Source of the DNA: Opitutales bacterium UBA5694
GTDB taxonomy: Bacteria > Verrucomicrobiota > Verrucomicrobiia > Opitutales > Opitutaceae
Direction: 5' to 3'
DNA length: 64,000 bases
NCBI GenBank assembly: GCA_002420185.1
Contig: DIHO01000009.1
Location: 1 to 64,000, forward strand
Shown: positions 25,825 through 34,800 of the stretch, piece by piece
Position numbering within the stretch: position 1 is the first letter of the stretch
Layout: each line of letters starts with the position of its first letter
Translations under genes and position numbers: made by a program
Notes under the pieces: model-generated
The model's input: the letters and a program-made list of their open reading frames with translations, nothing else
Told to the model about the DNA's origin: nothing
Database searches by the model: none

Positions 25825-26266
25825 TCTGAAGAGTGAAGTCCCAAAGGCTGTGAACCTTAATTTCTGGCCGTTTTTCGACCTATGTGTAATCGGCCTCTTC
25901 GCTACGCTTTACGGCTCCAGTTTTGTAATTGCTCCGGGTATTAGTATCGAGTTGCCGCGAGCGAACCACATTCAGTCTTCGGTTGCCCAGAGACTCGAGG
26001 TAATGTCTGTGGACGAGGTGAGCGGAGAGGAGCAAATCTACTTCGAAGACCGTCTCCTCAAACTGAGGACCTTGGAGAAGATGCTTCGCACTCGGGGTGA
26101 GATTTCTGAAAACGTTGCTTTGCTCATCCGGATCGATGGTTCAGTATCAGCTCAGACATTCACTTCAATACTGGAAATCGCTGAGTCGGCAGGGTATCGT
26201 AATATCCAATGGGCGACGGAAAATCCAGAGATGGTGACGGATGTATTAGATCGTGGTAATTTATGA
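25805..26266 (+). CDS. TolR/ExbD-family protein
   Basis: A 153-residue protein with a single N-terminal membrane helix (NFWPFFDLCVIGLFATLYGSSFV) containing the essential aspartate of this family (FFD). A periplasmic ExbD/TolR domain follows (ISIELPRANH... LLIRIDGSVSAQTFTSILEIAESAGYRNIQWATE). It forms the stator with the preceding channel protein and couples the proton gradient to envelope work. The start at 25805 overlaps the TolQ-like gene by 20 bases, and its stop overlaps the next start by four bases. Confidence 0.92.
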   Translation: MRLLTLNLKSEVPKAVNLNFWPFFDLCVIGLFATLYGSSFVIAPGISIELPRANHIQSSVAQRLEVMSVDEVSGEEQIYFEDRLLKLRTLEKMLRTRGEISENVALLIRIDGSVSAQTFTSILEIAESAGYRNIQWATENPEMVTDVLDRGNL

Positions 26267-27006
26267 GACGGTCAACTTCCAGATGGATCGTTGGTGTGGC
26301 TGTTGGTGGAATTCTTCACATTGGCATTTTTTGGAGCCTGGCGTTGCTGGTACCCAGAGATGTTGAAGTGGGCTCGAAGAAGAGAGAAGAGGCTGCTAAA
26401 GTAGCCTACATCGGATCAAATTCAGGGGATCTTTCGTTAACAATGCAGCAGCAGATCGAGTTGTTTGACCCCAAGCCCCTGATGCAACCAACCTCTTGGA
26501 ATACCGCCAACTTCGATCGTGTAGGCGATTACGTGGAGGCGGATTTGGAGATCTTTGTTGATTACCAACCAATCTATGGCTCTGAGGATGGAGAGTTTGT
26601 CTCAGTTTTTGGAAACACGTGGAGCTCAGCTGGTTCTGTCGAAGAAACGATACTGGGCTTTCCCCTGTGGACAACACGGCAAATCGGAAGAGTCGCTGCT
26701 AAAACTCAGAGGCTGGCAAGAGAAGGTGTGGAACTTGAAGTGGTCCGAATGCGGGATGGTACAACGGTTTTTGAAGAGACGTTCTATAACAATGTAGCGG
26801 ATGAAATCCTGAAAATACCGGGAAGCTGGGGTATCGCCTCATTTATTGTTCAAGTTGTTGATTCCTTCCAGGTTGGCCGTCCATCTATTGATCAATCCAC
26901 TGGAAACTCAGAGGCCGACAGTCAATTGAGTAACCTAATTGTCCTTCAATTGCTTCCTAAAGGCCTGCTGACCAACGGTTTTTTTCATGTGAAAGTCGCT
27001 CGGTGA
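26263..27006 (+). CDS. membrane-anchored protein in TolQ/R operon, unknown
   Basis: A 247-residue protein with one N-terminal membrane helix (WIVGVAVGGILHIGIFWSLALLV, residues 8-30) after positive residues, so the rest is probably periplasmic. It occupies the position usually held by TonB or TolA, but no TonB C-terminal motif is visible. Its ~200-residue soluble part (TWSSAGSVEETILGFPLWTT..., LLPKGLLTNGFFHVKVAR) is unlike anything I recognise. It overlaps the TolR-like gene by four bases. A role as the energy-transducing arm of this system is an inference from position. Confidence 0.6.
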   Translation: MRRSTSRWIVGVAVGGILHIGIFWSLALLVPRDVEVGSKKREEAAKVAYIGSNSGDLSLTMQQQIELFDPKPLMQPTSWNTANFDRVGDYVEADLEIFVDYQPIYGSEDGEFVSVFGNTWSSAGSVEETILGFPLWTTRQIGRVAAKTQRLAREGVELEVVRMRDGTTVFEETFYNNVADEILKIPGSWGIASFIVQVVDSFQVGRPSIDQSTGNSEADSQLSNLIVLQLLPKGLLTNGFFHVKVAR

Positions 27007-27035
27007 AGAAGGGTGAATATTTATTAAAATTTCAG

Positions 27036-27064
27036 TTGACGGGAAATTTTGGCTTAGGCATCTT
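27036..27064 (+). promoter_or_regulatory. candidate promoter for tRNA-Thr - tuf
   Basis: TTGACG at 27036-27041, a 17-base spacer, then CATCTT at 27059-27064, about 35 bases before tRNA-Thr. The -35 is good, the -10 weak. Some promoter is needed here, because the preceding operon ends at 27006. Confidence 0.3.
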
Positions 27065-27099
27065 TTTGCTTCTTTTTTCGATACATACCACTTGGAAAG

Positions 27100-27175
<76 letters not shown>

Positions 27176-27256
27176 TGCGAGCGAGGACCTTTATTTTGGG
27201 GGGTGTCGGAAGCTTAAAGTTCAATTTTTATTAACACAAACAACTAACAACCAAAA

Positions 27257-28447
27257 ATGGCTAAAGGAACCTTCGAAAGAACAAAACCGCATGTCAATGT
27301 CGGCACGATTGGACACGTTGACCACGGCAAAACTACCCTGACCACTTCTATCTTGGCAGTGCAAGCAGGCAAAGGCCTCGCAGAGCTGAAAAGCTACTCA
27401 GACATCGCAAAGGGTGGTACTGTTCGCGACGAATCCAAGATTGTTACGATCTCGGTGGCACATGTTGAGTACGAGTCGGATAGCCGGCACTATGCACACG
27501 TTGATTGCCCAGGTCACGCCGATTTCGTTAAGAATATGATTACGGGAGCCGCTCAGATGGATGGTGCGATCTTGGTTGTTAGTGCTGCTGACGGACCGAT
27601 GCCGCAGACTCGTGAGCACATTCTCTTGGCCCGCCAGGTTGGTGTACCTAAGATCGTAGTTTTCTTAAACAAGTGCGACCTGATCGACGACGAGGAGCTT
27701 CTTGAACTTGTGGAAATGGAGGTGCGTGAGCTCCTCGACAAGTACGATTTTCCAGGGGATGATACAACCATCATTCGTGGTTCGGCGATGCAGGCGCTTG
27801 AGGGAACGGAAGAGGGAAAGGCACACATCCAAGCCCTCATGGAAGCGATCGACAGCGACATCCCTGAACCGGAGCGTGAAATCGACAAGCCTTTCCTAAT
27901 GTCGATCGAAGACGTATTCTCTATTACGGGACGTGGTACAGTGGCAACAGGACGTATCGAGCGTGGTGTAATCAAAGTAGGCTCCGAAGTCGAAATCGTC
28001 GGTTTGAAAGAAACTGAAAAGTCAGTTGTCACTGGTGTGGAGATGTTCCGTAAGATGCTTGATCAAGGGCAAGCAGGAGACAACGTGGGGATTCTTCTCC
28101 GCGGTGTCGAAAAGGAAGCAATAGAGCGCGGTCAAGTGCTTGCTCAGCCAGGTTCAATCACTCCTCACAAGAAGGGCAAAGCAGAGATCTATGTTCTTTC
28201 GAAGGACGAAGGTGGACGTCACACTCCTTTCTTCAATGGATACCGTCCGCAATTCTATTTTCGGACGACTGACGTCACGGGCGTATGCGAATTGCCCGAA
28301 GGCGTTGAGATGGTAATGCCTGGTGATAACATTGCGATTGAGGTTTCACTGACGAAACCGATAGCGATGGAGAAAGGCCAGCGCTTCGCGATTCGTGAAG
28401 GAGGCCGTACCATTGGGGCGGGTCGTATTACCGACATCGTCGAGTAA
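27257..28447 (+). CDS. tuf: elongation factor Tu
   Basis: A 396-residue translational GTPase that delivers aminoacyl-tRNA to the ribosome. G1 is GHVDHGKTTL, G3 is DCPGHADF, G4 is NKCD, and switch and domain II/III motifs (GRGTVATGRIERG, GRTIGAGRI) are all in place. The leader is A/C-rich (AACAACTAACAACC before ATG) without a Shine-Dalgarno sequence. It lies between tRNA-Thr and tRNA-Trp. It is the only EF-Tu gene in the window; the copy that many bacteria carry after fusA is absent here, where rpsJ follows fusA directly. Confidence 0.98.
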   Translation: MAKGTFERTKPHVNVGTIGHVDHGKTTLTTSILAVQAGKGLAELKSYSDIAKGGTVRDESKIVTISVAHVEYESDSRHYAHVDCPGHADFVKNMITGAAQMDGAILVVSAADGPMPQTREHILLARQVGVPKIVVFLNKCDLIDDEELLELVEMEVRELLDKYDFPGDDTTIIRGSAMQALEGTEEGKAHIQALMEAIDSDIPEPEREIDKPFLMSIEDVFSITGRGTVATGRIERGVIKVGSEVEIVGLKETEKSVVTGVEMFRKMLDQGQAGDNVGILLRGVEKEAIERGQVLAQPGSITPHKKGKAEIYVLSKDEGGRHTPFFNGYRPQFYFRTTDVTGVCELPEGVEMVMPGDNIAIEVSLTKPIAMEKGQRFAIREGGRTIGAGRITDIVE

Positions 28448-28528
28448 GCGAAACGGTACAGTTTGTTTTTCTTGCCGGAACCCCCATAATGGGGTTTCGG
28501 CACTTCTGTTTTTTTGATTTTAAGGTAT

Positions 28529-28604
28529 AGGGTAGTAGCTCAATTGGTAGAGTAGTGGTCTCCAAAACCATTGGTTGGGGGTTCGAGTCCCTCCTGCCCT
28601 GCCA
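28529..28604 (+). tRNA. tRNA-Trp (anticodon CCA)
   Basis: Acceptor AGGGTAG pairs with CTGCCCT, the D-arm contains AGCTCAATTGGTAGAGT, the anticodon stem GTGGT/ACCAT encloses CTCCAAA (anticodon CCA), the T-arm is GGGTTCGAGTCC, and CCA is encoded. It decodes UGG. It lies between tuf and secE, the typical location in many bacteria. Confidence 0.95.
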
Positions 28605-28621
28605 TTCTCGAAAATCGTTTA

Positions 28622-28825
28622 ATGAAAAATCCTTTCCGCAACATCCGCCTGTTCGCCAGCGAAACCTGGAGTGAATTGCACAAAGCCTCTTGGCCAACAC
28701 GGACTGAGCTCCGCGATCATACGATCGTCGTTCTTATTTCAGTCGCCATCCTGGGGCTTTTCATTGCAGTGGCGGATTTCTCTTTGGCAAACGTGGTGAA
28801 TCTTTTCACTGGATGGATGCGCTAA
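28622..28825 (+). CDS. secE: preprotein translocase subunit SecE
   Basis: A 67-residue single-helix SecE. The conserved amphipathic SELHKASWPTRTELRDHTIVV segment at residues ~17-37 is followed by one membrane helix (LISVAILGLFIAVADFSLA). It holds SecY in the SecYEG channel. Short Gram-positive-like form. The start is chosen 17 bases after the tRNA-Trp CCA end. It runs into nusG as in most bacteria. Confidence 0.93.
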   Translation: MKNPFRNIRLFASETWSELHKASWPTRTELRDHTIVVLISVAILGLFIAVADFSLANVVNLFTGWMR

Positions 28826-28836
28826 GCTCTGAAGCG

Positions 28837-29412
28837 ATGACTGAAACAAGAGTAAAAGACCCCGGGGACTGGTACGTAATCCAGACACTCTCAAATCAGG
28901 AAGGAAAAGTGAAGCGATACCTGGACAAGTTTATTGTCGAGGAGGAAATGGAGGACTACGTTTTCGAGGTACTCGTTCCGACTGAAAATGTTGTAGAAGT
29001 TAAGAATGGCAAAAAGACTCAGATAACCCGCAAGTTTTATCCTGGATACGCCTTCGTGAGGATGCGGCTTTATGATAACGATGGCAAATTGCTAAACAAG
29101 CCTTGGTATTTTGTGCGGGAGACAGCGGGTGTCATCAATTTCGTGGGTGGCGATCGGCCGGCCCCTCTCAAAAAGTCGGAGATCGATACGATCCTGAGCC
29201 AGATAGAGGCGGCTTCAGGCAAGGAGACTCCGAAAATACAATACGAAGTCGGTGAAGAAGTAAAAATCACCGATGGACCTTTCCTTAATCTTAATGGCCG
29301 GATCGACGAAATTGATCCGGAAAAAGGCAAGCTCAAGGTGTCCGTTTCCATTTTTGGCCGTTTCACGCCAGTGGAGTTGGAGTATTGGCAAGTCGAACGC
29401 ATAACTAGCTAG
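28837..29412 (+). CDS. nusG: transcription termination/antitermination factor NusG
   Basis: About 191 residues. The NGN domain (DWYVIQTLSNQEGKVKRYLDKFI... FYPGYAFVRM... PWYFVRETAGVINFVGG) is followed by a C-terminal KOW domain (YEVGEEVKITDGPFLNLNGRIDEID). It binds RNA polymerase and links it to Rho or the ribosome. The start is taken at ATG 28837; an upstream ATG at 28813 would overlap secE. The genes rplK and rplA follow. Confidence 0.96.
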   Translation: MTETRVKDPGDWYVIQTLSNQEGKVKRYLDKFIVEEEMEDYVFEVLVPTENVVEVKNGKKTQITRKFYPGYAFVRMRLYDNDGKLLNKPWYFVRETAGVINFVGGDRPAPLKKSEIDTILSQIEAASGKETPKIQYEVGEEVKITDGPFLNLNGRIDEIDPEKGKLKVSVSIFGRFTPVELEYWQVERITS

Positions 29413-29421
29413 AATCATAAG

Positions 29422-29847
29422 ATGGCAAAGAAAATAACCGGAACTATTCGTCTACAACTGCCTGCTGGCGGTGCCAATCCAGCTCCTCCTGTGGGTCCTG
29501 CACTGGGTGCTGCTGGGGTCAACATTATGGCCTTTTGCAAGGAGTATAATGCGAAGACCCAGGCCCAAGCGGGGACGATTCTTCCAGTAGTAATTTCAGT
29601 CTACCAAGACAAGTCATTCAGCTTTGTTTTGAAGTCCCCCCCAGCGGCTGTGCTGCTGAAGAAGGCAGCTGGTCTTGCCAAAGGTTCAGGCGTACCGAAT
29701 CGCGACAAGGTTGGTAAGGTCACGAAAAAACAGATTCTGGAGATTGTTGAGACGAAAAAAGCGGATCTCAATGCGAATGATCCTGAAATGGCGTCGCGCA
29801 TTATTGCAGGAACGGCCCGATCGATGGGTATAGAGGTCGTCGACTAA
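29422..29847 (+). CDS. rplK: 50S ribosomal protein L11
   Basis: 141 residues, full length. The N-terminal domain (IRLQLPAGGANPAPPVGPALGAAGVNIMAFCKEYN) contains the proline-rich linker contacting the thiostrepton-site rRNA. The C-terminal RNA-binding domain ends IIAGTARSMGIEVV. It forms the GTPase-associated centre with L10/L12. It starts nine bases after nusG and is followed by a 64-base spacer containing an AT motif and an 8-codon mini-frame before rplA. Confidence 0.98.
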   Translation: MAKKITGTIRLQLPAGGANPAPPVGPALGAAGVNIMAFCKEYNAKTQAQAGTILPVVISVYQDKSFSFVLKSPPAAVLLKKAAGLAKGSGVPNRDKVGKVTKKQILEIVETKKADLNANDPEMASRIIAGTARSMGIEVVD

Positions 29848-29911
29848 TTTTTATTAAACAAAAACCCATGAAGCAGGAGCTTAAAGGCGTGTGAACTGTA
29901 AGGAGTTATAA

Positions 29912-30604
29912 ATGATTAAACTGACTAAACGTTTTCGAGCGGCACGGGAGGCTGCCGATTTAACTAAAGAATATACGGTCGAAGAGGCCGTCGAAACTTT
30001 GGCGAAATTTCCCAAGGCGAAATTCGACGAGACTGTGGAGCTTTCGATGAAGCTTCTCGTTGATCCACGTAAGGGGGAAGAAATGGTTCGTGGAACGGTG
30101 ATGTTGCCTCACGGGAGTGGAAAGACAGTACGTGTCTTGGCGTTCACTTCCGATGTTGAAGTAGCAAAAGCTGCAGGAGCGACGGAAGCGGGACTGGAAG
30201 ACATAATCGAAAAGGTCCAAGGAGGCTGGGTTGATTTTGATGTGGCTGTCGCGACACCGGATGCCATGAAGGAGGTTCGCAAGATCGCCCGTGTTCTTGG
30301 TCCAAAAGGCCTGATGCCAAACCCAAAGGCAGGCACAGTTTCGCCAGATATCGATAAAGCGATAAAGGAAGTGATGGCTGGTCGAGTGGAGTTCAAGTTG
30401 GATAAGAGTGCTACCTTGGGAGTAGGCGTTGGAAAACGATCCTTCTCAAGCGAGCAAATCGCTGAAAATGTAAACGCGATTTTGGATGCGATCGGTAAAG
30501 CTAGGCCAGCAGGCTTCAAAGGTCGGTACATTCGAAGTGCGAGTATTTCAGGCACGATGACCCCGGGCTTGAAAATAGCGGGATCCGAATATGCGAAATA
30601 CTAA
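29912..30604 (+). CDS. rplA: 50S ribosomal protein L1
   Basis: 230 residues, the usual size. Typical segments are KAKFDETVELSMKLLVDPRKGEEMVRGTV, KIARVLGPKGLMPNPKAGTV and FKGRYIRSASISGTMTPGLKI. It forms the L1 stalk that moves deacylated tRNA from the E site, and in many bacteria represses its own L11-L1 operon. A good Shine-Dalgarno (AAGGAG) precedes the ATG. It follows rplK and precedes rplJ. Confidence 0.98.
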   Translation: MIKLTKRFRAAREAADLTKEYTVEEAVETLAKFPKAKFDETVELSMKLLVDPRKGEEMVRGTVMLPHGSGKTVRVLAFTSDVEVAKAAGATEAGLEDIIEKVQGGWVDFDVAVATPDAMKEVRKIARVLGPKGLMPNPKAGTVSPDIDKAIKEVMAGRVEFKLDKSATLGVGVGKRSFSSEQIAENVNAILDAIGKARPAGFKGRYIRSASISGTMTPGLKIAGSEYAKY

Positions 30605-30627
30605 AGTTTAACTAGAAACGTTACACA

Positions 30628-31146
30628 ATGAGACCGGAAAAACAATTTCTAGTGGATGAGGTAAATTCTCATCTCGACAAATCTAATTACGTATTTGTTG
30701 CTGACTATGAGCGTGCGACAGTTCCTGATATAGCGAGTTTAAGGGGACAACTTGCAGCAGAAGAGGCTGAATTTCATGTAATTAAAAATAACATACTCAA
30801 AGTGGCTGCGAAAGGCCGTGGGTTCCCTGAGCTTGATGACCACCTTACGGGTCAAAATGCAATTGTAATTGGAGGTAAAAATCCTTCCGGTGTCGCCAAG
30901 GTGTTGACTAAATTCTTTGCGAAAGAGGGAAAGATTCAAATCAAGGTGGGTGTTCTCAGCAATCAGCGACTGGGGAATGACGAGGTAGTCGCCCTTTCTA
31001 AGTTGCCTTCGATCGAAGCGCTTCGTGCCCAACTCCTTGGCTTGCTCAGTCAACCTGGGCAGCAGTTGGTGTTCGTTATCAATGCGGTACCACAGAACGT
31101 TCTAAATGTTCTTCAGGCTAAAGTCGACGCGGAGGGTGGAAACTAA
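30628..31146 (+). CDS. rplJ: 50S ribosomal protein L10
   Basis: 172 residues. The RNA-binding globular part (RPEKQFLVDEVNSHLDKSNYVFVADYE) is followed by a C-terminal helix that docks L7/L12 dimers (ALRAQLLGLLSQPGQQLVFVINAVPQNVLNVLQAKV). It anchors the ribosomal stalk. It begins 23 bases after rplA, so a long L10 leader of the E. coli type is absent; control may instead use the 120-base spacer before rplL. No clear ribosome binding site. Confidence 0.97.
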   Translation: MRPEKQFLVDEVNSHLDKSNYVFVADYERATVPDIASLRGQLAAEEAEFHVIKNNILKVAAKGRGFPELDDHLTGQNAIVIGGKNPSGVAKVLTKFFAKEGKIQIKVGVLSNQRLGNDEVVALSKLPSIEALRAQLLGLLSQPGQQLVFVINAVPQNVLNVLQAKVDAEGGN

Positions 31147-31266
31147 TTTTTATCATTTCGGGGGCTTGGGTGCCTTCGTCTAACAAAAACCAAATAACTA
31201 AAGATACAGGCTAGGGCCGGATTTGGCCTTAAAAGAGGATTACCAAACTAGCCGATCAAAAATAAA

Positions 31267-31656
31267 ATGGCAGACCTAAAAAAAGAAGACGTAATCGAGT
31301 GGCTAAGCAAACAGTCCGTGCTAGATATTGCCGGACTCGTTAAAGATCTGGAAGAAAAGTGGGGCGTTAGTGCCGCTGCTCCCGTAGCCGTAGCTGCTGC
31401 TCCTGGCGTAGGTGGAGGAGAAGCCGCTGAAGCCGGCGAAGAAAAGACTGAATTCGACGTTATCCTAACCGAGGCCGGCGCTAAGAAGATCAATGTGATC
31501 AAAGAAGTTCGTGCGATAACCGGTCTTGGCCTGAAGGACGCTAAGGACCTCGTTGAGGGTGCTCCGAAGACAGTCAAAGAAGCCGCTTCCAAGGACGAAG
31601 CTGAAGAAATCAAATCCAAGCTCGAAGCTGCTGGCGCAAAAGTAGAACTCAAATAA
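31267..31656 (+). CDS. rplL: 50S ribosomal protein L7/L12
   Basis: 129 residues. The N-terminal dimerisation helices (VIEWLSKQSVLDIAGLVKDLEEKWGV) are followed by an Ala/Pro/Gly hinge. The C-terminal factor-binding domain is EKTEFDVILTEAGAKKINVIKEVRAITGLGLKDAKDLVEGAPK. It recruits translation GTPases. A 120-base spacer separates it from rplJ, containing an AATTTTTATCA motif and a short GGCC hairpin. A strong hairpin follows before rpoB. Confidence 0.98.
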   Translation: MADLKKEDVIEWLSKQSVLDIAGLVKDLEEKWGVSAAAPVAVAAAPGVGGGEAAEAGEEKTEFDVILTEAGAKKINVIKEVRAITGLGLKDAKDLVEGAPKTVKEAASKDEAEEIKSKLEAAGAKVELK

Positions 31657-31689
31657 CATTGCTCAGTACTGTTTCTAACAGATTTCACA

Positions 31690-31722
31690 GCAAGACAGGT
31701 GCGTTTTCGTGCGCCTGTCTTT
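31690..31722 (+). terminator. hairpin between rplL and rpoB (attenuator-like)
   Basis: AGACAGGTGCG and TGCGCCTGTCT form an 11-position stem (one mismatch at the loop end and one G-T pair) around TTTTCG, followed by TTGCTGTCTC. It resembles the partial terminator known between rplL and rpoB in E. coli, which sets the ratio of ribosomal protein to polymerase subunits. The T-run is short, so read-through is expected. Confidence 0.6.
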
Positions 31723-31817
31723 GCTGTCTCTATATGCCAGCCGGGAATCCATCTTTTCTCGACTGTTTTCCCAACATAATCACGCACCTAATCTAGCTTT
31801 TCACGCAAGAAATCGTC

Positions 31818-34800
31818 ATGGCCGACCGCATCAATTTTGGAAAACTCAAGGACACTCTAAGTCCACCAAATCTGATTGAAATTCAGATCAATTCCTACCT
31901 GGATTTTCTGCAGAAGGATACCCCGATACTCGAACGAAAGAACGACGGTATCGAGGCTGTCTTTCGCGAAGTCTTCCCCATCGAAAGCTATGATGGGCGT
32001 CTTATTCTGGAATTTGTTTCCTACACGATTGGAGAAGCGAAGGCGACCGAAATTGAGTGTATCCGTGAGGGCATCACATATTCGGTTCCTCTATACGTTA
32101 AGCTTCGTTTGCGTGAAGAAGACAACCTAAAGGATGAAGAAATTTACATGGGTGAGATGCCCATGGTTACTAGCCGGGGGTCGTTCATTATTAATGGGGC
32201 CGAGCGCGTTGTTGTTAGCCAATTACACCGTTCCCCTGGAATTTGCTATGAAGTGACGCCGCATACTAACGGTAAGCTACTTCATTCATATCGGGTGATT
32301 CCCGATCGTGGTACCTGGCTGGAAGTTCAGTTCGACAATAATGAACTGCTCTACGTCTATCTCGACCGTCGCCGTCGTCGTCGCAAGTTCCTAATTACAA
32401 CTCTATTAAGAGCGGTAGGGTACAGCTCGGACATCGATATTCTCAATTTATTTTACTCGATCGAGGAGATGCCGATAGGCGAAGCCATGTCCAGAGAGAA
32501 TGTCAGTCAGTATGTCTTGGTTGAGGATGCTGTTGATGCGGAAAAAGGAGTGGTCATCGCCCGTGCTTTTGAGCCGTTAACAAAAGCGATTGTAAGAGAA
32601 TTTGAATCTCATGGCATTCCCGCACTGAAGATCATAGACACTTCATCGGATGAAGGGGCAATCGTTAGAGCTCTCAAGAAGGACACTACTCAAAACGAGG
32701 AAGAGGCACTTAAGGAAATTTACAAGCGTCTTCGCCCGGGTGAACCACCGACGACGGCAAATGCGAAGGCATTGTTGAAGCGGCTGTTCTTTGATCCCAA
32801 GCGCTACGACCTTGGACGTGTTGGCCGCTACAAGATAAATCAGAAGCTCGAGATGGATGTTGATGTCGAGCAGCGAACTTTGGAAGGTGATGACATTGTG
32901 CTTGCCACAAAGTACCTGATTAAGCTCAAAGGTGGCGAAGGTTACTTGGATGATATCGATCACTTGGGAAGTCGTCGTGTGCGAACCGTTGGTGAACTTC
33001 TCGCCAACCAGTGTCGTCTCGGTCTTTCTCGCACAGAGCGTCTTGTGCGGGAGCGCATGACCCTCTATGATCAAAGTGTTGATTCGATAACGCCACAGAA
33101 GTTGATTAATCCTAAAGCACTGACGACGGTAATTCGCGATTTCTTTGCACGCAGCCAGCTGTCCCAGTTTATGGACCAAATCAATCCATTGGCTGAACTG
33201 ACGCATAAAAGGCGTCTATCCGCCCTTGGGCCAGGTGGTTTGAACCGTGAACGTGCGGGATTCGAAGTTCGCGATGTGCATCCCTCTCACTACGGTCGTA
33301 TTTGTCCTATTGAGACGCCTGAGGGACCCAATATCGGTCTTATTAATTCGCTCTCAACATTTGCCCGCGTCAACGAGTTTGGCTTTATCGAAACCCCATA
33401 TCGGGTAGTCGAGAAGGGCAGAGTATCACAGGAAATCCGTTATCTTAATGCGGACCAGGAAGAGGGTAAGATCATTGCTCAGGCCAATTCTGAAATTGAC
33501 GACGAAGGTAATTTTGTTGGCAAAGTGACGGTTCGTCAAAGCGGAGAATTTCTCGAGGTCGACAAGGAACAAGTCAATTTCATGGACGTTTCTCCTAAGC
33601 AGCTCGTATCGGTTGCGGCAGGGCTGATTCCTTTCCTTGAGCATGACGATGCTAACCGAGCCCTCATGGGTTCAAACATGCAACGTCAAGGGGTTCCGCT
33701 TCTCAAAGCGGATTCCCCATTGGTGGGAACTGGAATCGAAGAGCGTGTTGCTCGTGACTCGAAGACGGTATGCGTGACAGATCACGATGGAATCGTGGCT
33801 TCCGTGGACGCAAACAAGATTGTAATTACAGACGATGGAAATTTACCGGAGCACTTTTTTAGCAAACCTGTATCGGATGATGCAAGCGGTGTTCATGTAG
33901 TTGAACTGCGTAAGTTCATGCGGTCCAATGCGGGCACCTGCTTTAACCAGAAACCGATTGTTTCGAAGGGTCAGCCAGTAAAAGCGGGTGACATCATAGC
34001 GGACGGCCCCTGCACTCAACAGGGTGAGCTAGCTCTCGGCCGAAATATCCTGGTGGCGTTCATGCCTTGGAACGGATACAACTTTGAGGATGCTATTCTT
34101 ATATCTGAAAAAGTACTGAAGGATGATATCTACACATCGATCCACGTAGCTGAGTTTGAAGTAACTGCTCGAGACACCAAGCTCGGACCGGAAGAAATCA
34201 CTCGTGACATTCCAAACGTTGGGGAGGAAGCTCTGCGGAACCTGAATCACGACGGGGTTATTCGTGTAGGGGCTGAAGTGCATCCAGGTGATATTCTGGT
34301 GGGTAAAATTACGCCTAAGAGCGAGACTGAGCTCGCTCCAGAAGAGAAGCTGCTGCGTGCCATCTTTGGTGAAAAAGCCGCCGATGTTAAAGATACCTCT
34401 CTCGTTGTGCCTTCAGGTGTTGAAGGTATCATAATGGACGTGAAAGTTTCGAGTCGCATTGACTACGAACGCGAACGTCTGAGCCCCTCTGATCGACGTC
34501 GTCAGGTGAAGCAAATCAATGAGGAATACAAGACTCAGATGGATAAACTCCGCGAGGGATTGACCGAAGCACTGTCTAACATTCTTTTGGGTGAGAAGAT
34601 CCCATTGGATGTGGTCAATGGCCAGAACGGGGAAATAATCATCCCCGCGAATCGCAAGATTACGAAAACACTTCTTCGTAAACTGGCCGCGGTCTCCAAA
34701 CACGTAGAAATCGATCCCTCGCCGGTTCGTATCAAGATTATGGAGATCATCAGTTCTTATCAAGGTAAGTTCGATGAGTTGGAAGCCGATCGTGAGAGAA

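Noticed and set aside
31750..31780. possible promoter upstream of rpoB (CATAAT)
   Set aside because: No acceptable -35 at 16-18 bases; rpoB can be read from upstream through the attenuator-like hairpin.
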